DNA of 35,590 nucleotides. It comes from Verrucomicrobiota bacterium. GTDB lineage: Bacteria > Verrucomicrobiota > Verrucomicrobiia > Opitutales > T3Sed10-336. The position numbers and the translations under genes were made by a program. Positions 1 through 6,308 of the stretch are shown piece by piece. The DNA lies in contig PXDC01000016.1 in NCBI GenBank assembly GCA_003565135.1, forward strand, positions 1 through 35,590, written 5' to 3'. Each line of letters starts with the position of its first letter. The first letter of the stretch is position 1. The notes beneath the pieces were generated by a model. It saw only the letters and a list, made by a program, of their open reading frames with translations. It did no database searches and had not been told where the DNA came from.

Positions 1-925
1 CGGTCACGCGCACCCATTGGTTGGCTTCATTGCCCCGGTTGTCGATGGCGTCCGCGCCCCAGATTTCAATGTTCGGCGTGCCGTCGGGCTCAGGATCGCT
101 GAAGTCGTCGGCAAAGATAAGTCCCTCTTCGTCCGGGGGCTCCGGTACGGATACGGGATCCATAACAAACGCGTCGTCATAAACAATCACTTCGTTCACG
201 TACAAATGGTTGCGGCCGTTGCCGAACACCACAAAGGCGAGCGATTCCAACCCGGTGCCGATCGTAGTATCGCTGTCATGGGAATTGTAGCGATGGTTGC
301 GCAGGATCAGCTCCCCGTCGATCCACACGTCGTACGCATCGGAAATAAGCTCCACCTGGCCGTCGAGGTAGGCGATCGTATCGGGAGAGTTATTGTAAAT
401 AAGCTCGAGGCGCTGCGGCTGGTTCAACTCGTAGACGTTGCTCCCGCCGGCAAAATTTCCGTTCTCGAACCGCGCATCCTGGCGGGCCCGGTTGGAATTG
501 AACACCACGTTGTTGACACCCGTCCGGAGACTCGGTCCCAGATCATCCGAACCGGGATGGTTAAACTCCATGCTGATGGTGATCACATCGGACGCTTCGG
601 AGAACCGATTCTGTCCCACCAGCCATATGGATCCGGGATCGAATCCGCTGGTCCAGATCTCCATGTAGTTATTTCCGGCTTCGCCGAAAAGCTGCTCCGC
701 ATTGACATCTCTAACTTGAATCCACTGCTCGTCAAACGAGCCCTGGTTGACAACCGATTCCTCACCCCAGATTTCCTCGCTGGGAATCAGGATCGTGCCG
801 ATTTCAGTCGTTTCCAGTTCGCTCGGATCGCTGAAATCGTCCGAGAATATAATATTGGGCGTCTCGGCCTGCAGCGATGCCGAACAGGCGAACGCGGAGG
901 CCAGTAGAAGGGTAGCGTATTTCAT
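1..925 (-). CDS. Secreted lectin-like protein with tandem domains, 3' end outside window
   Basis: I translated this frame by hand from the ATG at 925-923 and it stays open to the window edge (308 codons), so the C-terminus is missing. Residues 1-20 form a signal peptide (MKYATLLLASAFACSASLQA), so the product is exported. A repeat begins near residue 28 with FSDDFSDPSELE and a second near residue 268 with FADDFSDPEPDGTPNIEIWG; both share IxF[SA]DDFSDP, an EIWG segment, an NxG stretch and QW[IV][QR]V. The intervening part (THESE features: TISMEFNHPGSDD, LIYNNSPDTIAYLDG, VWIDGEL) resembles LamG/concanavalin-type beta-sandwiches. This suggests a cell-surface glycan-binding protein. No Shine-Dalgarno sequence is visible before the ATG, and the gene has no TTACGTAA site upstream. 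The exact family and any anchor are unknown. Confidence 0.75.
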   Translation of the reverse strand, partial: MKYATLLLASAFACSASLQAETPNIIFSDDFSDPSELETTEIGTILIPSEEIWGEESVVNQGSFDEQWIQVRDVNAEQLFGEAGNNYMEIWTSGFDPGSIWLVGQNRFSEASDVITISMEFNHPGSDDLGPSLRTGVNNVVFNSNRARQDARFENGNFAGGSNVYELNQPQRLELIYNNSPDTIAYLDGQVELISDAYDVWIDGELILRNHRYNSHDSDTTIGTGLESLAFVVFGNGRNHLYVNEVIVYDDAFVMDPVSVPEPPDEEGLIFADDFSDPEPDGTPNIEIWGADAIDNRGNEANQWVRVT

Positions 926-1024
926 AAGGAGTTGTTTAAGTGATTAACGTTCGGGATTAGATGGTTATTTATGATTCGTCACCGACACACTTGTCAATAT
1001 TTTTTAAACACTCTCCGAACCCCG

Positions 1025-1116
1025 GGGTGATGGGGTGATGGGGGATTCGTTCGGTGCAGGGACAACGGAGGGCGGAGGGCGAAGGGGAAATCAGGGGACA
1101 GGAGACAGGAGGGACG
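1025..1116. repeat. Degenerate heptad repeat tracts
   Basis: Near 1027-1054 the sequence steps in 7-bp units (GATGGGG, TGATGGG, GGATTCG, TTCGG). Near 1093-1115 it steps as GGGGACA, GGAGACA, GGAGGGA, the reverse complement of the CYCCTGY units seen at 30095-30182. Confidence 0.55.
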
Positions 1117-1126
1117 GGGGGGCGAT

Positions 1127-1280
1127 TCCATACTCCCCGTCGCCAGGTTTTCGGATTTCTTCGTAGCGAGGGGGTTTATCGCCCGATTCTCCGGGTCCCC
1201 GGATCTCCCGGGGCAAACCCGGTCGCCACAACCACGGGATAGCCGCTGTTTTCGAAGAACTTGATGACGGCGAGTATGGA
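1127..1280. repeat. Dispersed element B, copy 1
   Basis: A 154-bp element ending in inverted repeats TCCATACTC (1127-1135) and GAGTATGGA (1272-1280). Inside, GTAGCGAGGGGGTTTATC (about 1162) faces an imperfect inverted copy, GGCAAACCCGGTCGCCAC (about 1210). About 80% or more of it, by eye, is shared with 25878-26030. It has no coding signal of its own. Confidence 0.8.
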
Positions 1281-1355
1281 TTTCCGAACAAATCCCGAAT
1301 CCCCTACCCCCGGTCACGAACCCGCCGGGACCTACGCACGGTCCGCGTTCAATCG

Positions 1356-2558
1356 TTAACCTCCCCCTCCCCCGGCGGGATCCGGGGTGAAGTGGGCGTT
1401 TTCCTCCTCGCGGGTGGTATCGCCCGGTGCGAAGCTTATGGGGTAATACTTGCCAGGGACATCCTCGGCGGGATTGGCGATGCGTTTCAACAGCATGGCG
1501 ATGATGTCCTCCCCGATCCGCTCCAGCGGCTGGTGCATGCTGGTCAGATAAACCGGATCGCGCGCCTCCTCACCCCGTAATTCGCTGCCCCCGACGACAC
1601 TGACGTCCTCCGGAATTCGGAGACCGTGGGCGGTGAGGGCGTCGGCCACACCCAGGCCCAGGGGGGCCCCGGCGGCGTACACCGCGTCGGGGACAAAACC
1701 CTCGTCCAGGGCCCGGCCGATGGTGGCCGCCCCGGTTTCCCGGCGGACATCGCCGGCCTCGAAGATCCGCACCGTGACCTCCCGTCCGAGCGCGGCGCCC
1801 AGTCCGGCCATGATCCCGTTACACCGCAGCCGCACCGAAACCGACTTGTCGATGGCCGGGTGCATCACCATGGCGATACGGGTCCGGCCGGTATCTTTCC
1901 AGACCCGGCCCAGCCGGCGGCTGGCCCCGTAAAAATCGGATGAAAGAAAATTGACCGTGGCCTCCTCGTCGGCCGGATTCAGGTCCACAAAGGCCCGTCC
2001 CTCCTTGCGGAATAGCGACCGCAGCCGCCGGTTGTAGAGGGACGGGTAAAGCACCAGGCCGTCCAGTTCCTTTGCCGCCCGGGCCAGTTTCTCCCAACTC
2101 CCCCTCCCCTCCTGCATATCCAGGGGGAGCGATTCGATCATGAGCGGGGTCGGACTCTGCAGCATGCCGTGAAGGATCCCCCCGTAGATGCGGAAAGCCC
2201 AGTTCGAATCCTTGTAAGGGGTCTGAGACGGCAGCGGAATGTTCAATCCGATGCGGTAGACGCTCTTGCGGTGGACCTTGGCCGCGACGAGGAAACTCCC
2301 GTTGCCCACCTCCGAGCGGATCCGTCCCATCCGCGAAAGGCGGCCGAACACGTTCTGCACCGTGGCGGTACTGACGTTCAACTGGCGGGCCAACTGCCGC
2401 ACCGAAGGCAGCCGGCAGCCGTCCTGCAGCTCCGGACGATCGAACTCCGACATGAGGTAGTTGATGACACGCTCGGCAGGCCGCAGGTACTCGTCATTGA
2501 GTGCCTGCGCCGCAGCGGACCCGAGGTCCTCTTTTTCCTGCCGTCTGCGCGAAGCCAT
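1356..2558 (-). CDS. GntR/LacI hybrid transcriptional regulator (AraR-like architecture)
   Basis: A 400-residue one-component regulator. Residues about 25-92 are a GntR-type winged helix-turn-helix, with RLPSVRQLARQLNVSTATVQ as the HTH and the wing at GRIRSEVGNGSFLV. Residues about 100-370 look like a LacI/GalR-type periplasmic-binding-protein sensor (YRIGLNIPLP start, GTTREE-like end), which in this family binds a sugar effector. The combination is the same as in Bacillus AraR, which represses sugar-utilisation genes. It is transcribed divergently from the PEP-CTERM gene at 2891, and the shared gap contains a TTACGTAA palindrome at 2828. It is a candidate regulator of the five such sites in this window; the sensed sugar cannot be read from sequence. 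The C-terminus ends in a glycine run (PAGGGGG). Confidence 0.85.
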   Translation of the reverse strand: MASRRRQEKEDLGSAAAQALNDEYLRPAERVINYLMSEFDRPELQDGCRLPSVRQLARQLNVSTATVQNVFGRLSRMGRIRSEVGNGSFLVAAKVHRKSVYRIGLNIPLPSQTPYKDSNWAFRIYGGILHGMLQSPTPLMIESLPLDMQEGRGSWEKLARAAKELDGLVLYPSLYNRRLRSLFRKEGRAFVDLNPADEEATVNFLSSDFYGASRRLGRVWKDTGRTRIAMVMHPAIDKSVSVRLRCNGIMAGLGAALGREVTVRIFEAGDVRRETGAATIGRALDEGFVPDAVYAAGAPLGLGVADALTAHGLRIPEDVSVVGGSELRGEEARDPVYLTSMHQPLERIGEDIIAMLLKRIANPAEDVPGKYYPISFAPGDTTREEENAHFTPDPAGGGGG

Positions 2559-2649
2559 AAAACGCTTATACCGCCAAACCCGTACCGAGTGTTAAGGATT
2601 GTGTCAACTCCCAACCAGACACTGAAGCAACGGCCTTCCGCTCCGGGCG

Positions 2650-2761
2650 GGGGATTGGGGACGGGTGATTCGGAGTTCGTTCGGAAATCCAGAATCGTTC
2701 CCTCGCCCCTCGTCCCTCACGCCCCGTCCAACCAATCACCCGTCCCCAGTCACCCATTCAC
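2650..2761. repeat. Heptad repeats arranged as a 15-bp perfect inverted repeat
   Basis: The left arm steps as GGGATTG, GGGACGG, GTGATTC. The right arm contains CCTCGCC/CCTCGTC-type units and then the reverse complement of the left arm. TGGGGACGGGTGATT at 2656-2670 matches AATCACCCGTCCCCA at 2734-2748 exactly. Confidence 0.75.
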
Positions 2762-2825
2762 ACTTTTCTCAAGATTTTCCTTGCGCTTTCCGCTGAAACG
2801 GGACTTAAATTCGGAAGCGATTAGG

Positions 2826-2837
2826 AATTACGTAAGT
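2826..2837. promoter_or_regulatory. Putative operator TTACGTAA, site 1
   Basis: AATTACGTAA (2826-2835) with a perfect TTACGTAA palindrome at 2828-2835. It lies 55 bp before the ATG of the PEP-CTERM gene at 2891 and is one of five copies in the window, all outside genes. Confidence 0.6.
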
Positions 2838-2890
2838 TCCCACAACCCTTCGGGCTTACTTTTCAACCCACCAACCCAAACCGAAATCCA

Positions 2891-3772
2891 ATGACAATAA
2901 ACCCACACACCCGCCCTGTTTTCGGGCGCCTTCCGGCATTTTTTGCCGGTGCCGCGCTGCTGCTTGCCGGCGCGCCCCTGCTGACCGCCCAGCAAATGAG
3001 CTGGCTGATGATCGATGATTTCAGCAACCCCGATTACCAGATCGGCCAGCCGGTCGACGGTACCGGCGGCTGGGTTGCCAATGACGCCTACATCATCGCC
3101 GAGGATCCGCACAATCCCGCCAACCGGGTCATGTCCGTAACGAGCGACGGAAACGATTTGCTCGCGTACAACCTGTTCCCGGAACCGATCCGGCATTTTT
3201 CCGGAAACGGGGAGCAGGGCCGCTACGGCACCCTTACGTTTAACGCCCTGATCCAAACCGATCCGGATTCCGGCGGGATTGACATGTCACATAATGCGGG
3301 TTCGTCCTACCGGCTTGAGCCATCCGGAACCAATTGGGCGGCTTACCATCAGCTTCGCGGAGAAACCCCGAACAATATGCACGGCTTCCGCGACGGCGGG
3401 AGTTCGGAGGTGGTCGCAGCGGTCGATGAGAACGTCTGGTACACGGTCTGGATCGTGCACGACATGCAGGAGCATCAGTACGACGCCTACATCGTCGATC
3501 AGTCGAACGGATTCCGGAACGCCACCGAAGACGACCTGGTGGCGGAAAACTTCGCCTTCCGCGAGCAACGGGTCGGCGATGATCTCGAATCGCTGTACAT
3601 GCGCATATTTGCCGGTAGCGCCCGTATTGGCCAGACGGCGATGTATGACAACTTCGCGATCGACCCGGACAACATGAATCTGACCGTCGTCCCGGAGCCG
3701 TCCACCGTAGCCCTTTTTATGGGGCTGGGAATCGGTCTGGGGGTCGTTGTCTTGCGCCGCAGAAGGCGCTGA
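2891..3772 (+). CDS. PEP-CTERM protein with lectin-like module
   Basis: A 293-residue exported protein. The signal peptide spans residues 1-33 (FGRLPAFFAGAALLLAGAPL then TAQ). The last 28 residues are a canonical PEP-CTERM sorting signal: VVPEPST, a hydrophobic helix, and a terminal RRRRR. In this system an exosortase cleaves the tail and delivers the protein to the surface or extracellular matrix; no exosortase is in the window. The body (about 35-262) matches the middle module of the 905-residue protein at 6309: YIIAEDPHNPANRV, FRDGGS, VWYTVWIVHD, YDAYIV, ATEDDLV and FAIDPDNMNL all have counterparts there. A role as a glycan-binding or matrix protein is inference. It has an operator-like site 55 bp upstream and a strong terminator after the stop. 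Confidence 0.88.
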   Translation: MTINPHTRPVFGRLPAFFAGAALLLAGAPLLTAQQMSWLMIDDFSNPDYQIGQPVDGTGGWVANDAYIIAEDPHNPANRVMSVTSDGNDLLAYNLFPEPIRHFSGNGEQGRYGTLTFNALIQTDPDSGGIDMSHNAGSSYRLEPSGTNWAAYHQLRGETPNNMHGFRDGGSSEVVAAVDENVWYTVWIVHDMQEHQYDAYIVDQSNGFRNATEDDLVAENFAFREQRVGDDLESLYMRIFAGSARIGQTAMYDNFAIDPDNMNLTVVPEPSTVALFMGLGIGLGVVVLRRRRR

Positions 3773-3803
3773 CCGGAATCCGAGTCCAGGTTTCATTTCG
3801 AAA

Positions 3804-3838
3804 GGCGGCGGATGGGGAAACCCATCCGCCGTTTCTGT
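3804..3838 (+). terminator. Rho-independent terminator with GAAA tetraloop
   Basis: A perfect 10-bp stem GGCGGATGGG (3807-3816) and CCCATCCGCC (3821-3830) closes a GAAA loop (3817-3820), with a further C-G pair at the base and then GTTTCTGTT. It lies 34 bp past the PEP-CTERM stop, between convergent genes, so the hairpin could serve both, though the T-rich tail is on the plus side. Confidence 0.8.
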
Positions 3839-3907
3839 TGCCGCCCCCCAAGCCCACCGGTGTCACCGTCCGGAGGGCTTATTTACCAGCAAGCGAGCCC
3901 CCCCATC

Positions 3908-5308
3908 TCAGGCGGTGCCCTCGTAGCCCTGAAAGGCGCCGAGGGCATCCTTCTCGGCACGGAACAATTCGTCGAAAACGGCGTGGGTGTCGCCGATTGA
4001 ATGGGTCAAGGGATCCACCAGCAAGGCCCGTCTCAGGAGCGAAAGGTCCCGTTTGAAAACGCCTTCGGCCGTGAGTTCATGCGTATCGAGAACCTGTTCC
4101 ATGAGCCCGCGGATGCCTCGAGGCATACGACCGACCGGGAGCGGCCTGGGACCTTCCATGTCCAGCTCGCAAAAAAGTTCCAGGAAGGCATCGTCCGCCA
4201 TATTCTCCACGGCTCCCCGGTTCCACGTGTTGATGAAGAAACGTTTCTTCAGATTTCCCCACATCGTCTCGACCAGGTCGGTCGCCGGATCGGGCCCGAA
4301 TTCGGTGCTGAAGTCGGCGATCGGCACGCTGCCATCCAGGTAGGCGTCGACTCGCCGCCACACCTCATCGGTCCATCCCAGGCGCGCGTTCGCGTCAAAA
4401 AGCGACAGCGGCGGAATCTCCTCATCGGTGACGCCCTTTCCCTGCCAGTAGCGCAGGTACTCTTTGGTATGTCCGGTCACGGTGGGCAGCCAGCCCAGCT
4501 CCTCGTAACACTTTAATTGAATCGGTGTGTTCAAAAAACCCTTTGAGCCACTGTAGCTTTTGGGGTCCTCCTTCTTCAGCATGTCCTTGTGCGCATCGAC
4601 GCGCATCGAGGCAATGATGTCCGGGATCCTGTCCACGCCCCGGTAATCCGCCCGCAACAGAAAGGTGAAATGATTCGGCCCGGCGGCACGCACATCCCAG
4701 GCCTCGTCCTGCTCCGGGGTCGGAGACTCGCCTTCACTGAGGATGCCCGCCGCCCGGGCAAGCCGTTCCCTGAGGGTCCACTGCGCGTCGCAGATGGCGA
4801 AGGATTTCAGTTCCGGAAAATAGCGCTTGAGCGCCATGCCGTGGACCGCGGTGGGGTTAATGTAATTGATCACCCAAGCCTCCGGCGCAAGTTCCAGCAC
4901 ATCTTCCGCACAGCCCTGAATTTCCGGAAACTCCCTCATGGCACGGAACACGCCCCCGGGGCCGATCGTATCCCCGGAGCACATACGAATACCGTACTTC
5001 GCCGAAACTTCGCAATCGATCCCCCGGTAGCGCGCATTGTCCCGGGCGAAGCTCAAAATGACAAAATTTGCCCCCGGCAACACCTCCCTCCGGTCCGTCG
5101 CGGCCTCGATCTTCAGTTTCACCCCGTTATGGGCGGCAACCTTTTCGGCCAGCGCCTTGAGTTTTTCCAGTCTCCGGGAATCCTTGTCGACCAACGCGAG
5201 GGTTCCGTCCCGGAGCACGGGCGAGTGGGCCATTTGCCAGATGGCCTTTCGGCCGAAAAAAAGGCTTCCCGCTCCGATGACGACGACTTTTGGGTTCTGT
5301 GGCTTCAT
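3908..5308 (-). CDS. Glycoside hydrolase family 4 (NAD- and metal-dependent alpha-glycosidase/uronidase)
   Basis: A 466-residue cytosolic enzyme with no signal peptide. The NAD-binding Rossmann motif is at residues 9-16 (VVIGAGSL), followed by FVILSFARDNA and CSGDTIGPGGVFRAMRE, then NYINPTAVH. The family's metal-binding Cys and His appear as C173 (AICDAQW) and H213 (GPNHF). GH4 enzymes open the glycosidic bond by a redox-assisted elimination and accept alpha-glucosides, alpha-galactosides, alpha-glucuronides or alpha-galacturonides; which one applies here cannot be told. The neighbourhood (heparinase-like protein, YetA-like protein, beta-helix protein) makes a uronic-acid substrate attractive, but that is inference. 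It follows the pseudopilin gene by 119 bp; that gap has a 6-bp hairpin (5374-5393) without a T-run, so co-transcription is possible. Confidence 0.88.
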   Translation of the reverse strand: MKPQNPKVVVIGAGSLFFGRKAIWQMAHSPVLRDGTLALVDKDSRRLEKLKALAEKVAAHNGVKLKIEAATDRREVLPGANFVILSFARDNARYRGIDCEVSAKYGIRMCSGDTIGPGGVFRAMREFPEIQGCAEDVLELAPEAWVINYINPTAVHGMALKRYFPELKSFAICDAQWTLRERLARAAGILSEGESPTPEQDEAWDVRAAGPNHFTFLLRADYRGVDRIPDIIASMRVDAHKDMLKKEDPKSYSGSKGFLNTPIQLKCYEELGWLPTVTGHTKEYLRYWQGKGVTDEEIPPLSLFDANARLGWTDEVWRRVDAYLDGSVPIADFSTEFGPDPATDLVETMWGNLKKRFFINTWNRGAVENMADDAFLELFCELDMEGPRPLPVGRMPRGIRGLMEQVLDTHELTAEGVFKRDLSLLRRALLVDPLTHSIGDTHAVFDELFRAEKDALGAFQGYEGTA

Positions 5309-5427
5309 GACTTCGGTTGAGGTTTAAAGGAAGTCAAGGGCAAGAACGCCCGCGGTCAACCGCCATAAGCGTCCCGGGAACAATTTGTCCCGGCCAGCCC
5401 GACCCCGGCGGGCCGGATCCCCGCGAA

Positions 5428-6111
5428 TCAGTCAAGCCGGCCGCCGTAACCGTAGGGCCAGTGCGCCGAATCGAGATTCGGCGCGCTGCCGGGATATCCC
5501 TCCACACCGATCGAGCGAACATGGCCGTCGACAAAGACATGATTGGAACGATCGTTGTGGCGGAAAACGACCGCCGTTCGCGTTTCGTTTCCAATCACGT
5601 CCTGCGGCCGGGCCGCCCGGTTGGTGCCCCTCCAGTCGGCATAAAGCATAATCTGGGTGGGTTCGCGAATTCCGGACATGGTGTGGCTGGGAGGGGGGAC
5701 GTCATCCGGGTTACCGCCCCACGGCCCGCCGAGCAGACCGTTCAAGGCATAATCGATGTGCCACCAGGCATAGACGCCGTTTACCATCATCTCGCGAACC
5801 GGACAACGGTAGATCTCCGGAGTCTCCCCCAGGCGGCGCGGGTCGACGTCGAGGTAATGCCCGATGCCCTCCGGTGTGTGGAAGTTTGGCTGACTGGAAC
5901 TGTAGTCCGGAGGGAACATGTCGTTGTTGTCGTTCGCAAATAGAAGCGTGGCGGCATGCAGCTGGCGAAGGTTGCTTTTGCACACGCTGTCCCGGGCGGA
6001 GTCGCGAACTTTCGCCACGACGGGGATCAGGATGGACGCCAGAATACCGATGATCGCGATCACCGTAAGGAGCTCGATGAGGGTGAACGCATGCGTCGTT
6101 CGTCTGTTCAT
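5428..6111 (-). CDS. Type II-secretion-like pseudopilin with H-X9-DG motif
   Basis: A 227-residue protein with a class III prepilin leader: the short basic MNRRTTHA segment, then [20 protein letters not shown] with the conserved Glu at +5, and a membrane helix to about residue 30. Prepilin peptidase would cleave before Phe. The soluble part has Cys at [11 protein letters not shown] and RCPV and ends with RHND...VFVDGHV, which fits the H-X9-DG signature of the large pseudopilin-like families of Planctomycetes and Verrucomicrobiota. Their function is mostly unknown; they are thought to be surface or envelope structures. A TTACGTAA site 106 bp upstream groups it with the glycan genes, and GH4 lies 119 bp downstream on the same strand. 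Confidence 0.88.
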   Translation of the reverse strand: MNRRTTHAFTLIELLTVIAIIGILASILIPVVAKVRDSARDSVCKSNLRQLHAATLLFANDNNDMFPPDYSSSQPNFHTPEGIGHYLDVDPRRLGETPEIYRCPVREMMVNGVYAWWHIDYALNGLLGGPWGGNPDDVPPPSHTMSGIREPTQIMLYADWRGTNRAARPQDVIGNETRTAVVFRHNDRSNHVFVDGHVRSIGVEGYPGSAPNLDSAHWPYGYGGRLD

Positions 6112-6215
6112 GGTTTGATGGGATTGAGGTTCGCAAGGGCCTGGGAAACGGGAGCCGGCAGCCGGTTTTGACCGGGAGTGGCAGCGAAGAAAACACCGTT
6201 AGAATAACAATCTAT

Positions 6216-6227
6216 CATTACGTAATT
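6216..6227. promoter_or_regulatory. Putative operator TTACGTAA, site 2
   Basis: ATTACGTAAT at 6217-6226; on the minus strand the site reads TAATTACGTAATG. The palindromic core is at 6218-6225, 106 bp before the pseudopilin start at 6111. Confidence 0.55.
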
Positions 6228-6308
6228 ATTGCAAGCGTGGATTAAACATTTAACCGTTCCGGAGGTCCGTCCGCTTCCTGGATCGGCGGACCTCCACAAT
6301 TTTGCCCA

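Larger units (their letters stand above)
926..1355. other. Gap with heptad repeats and element B copy 1
   Basis: This 430-bp gap lies between the regulator gene (which ends at 1356) and the surface-protein gene that starts at 925, both on the minus strand. It holds two short 7-bp-period tracts (1025-1054 and 1093-1115) and one full copy of dispersed element B (1127-1280). An open frame across 994-1317 only reads through the repeat and is not a gene. No promoter could be identified with confidence. Confidence 0.6.
2559..2890. other. Divergent gap with heptad inverted repeat and operator
   Basis: This 332-bp gap separates the regulator (minus strand, starts at 2558) from the PEP-CTERM gene (plus strand, starts at 2891). 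It contains a heptad-repeat inverted pair (2650-2761) and the TTACGTAA palindrome at 2828-2835. I see no clear -35/-10 pair. Confidence 0.6.

Noticed and set aside
994-1317. A 107-codon open frame on the minus strand
   Set aside because: It translates element B. The same peptide words appear in the frame across 25878-26030, so the similarity is due to repeat DNA and not to a protein family.
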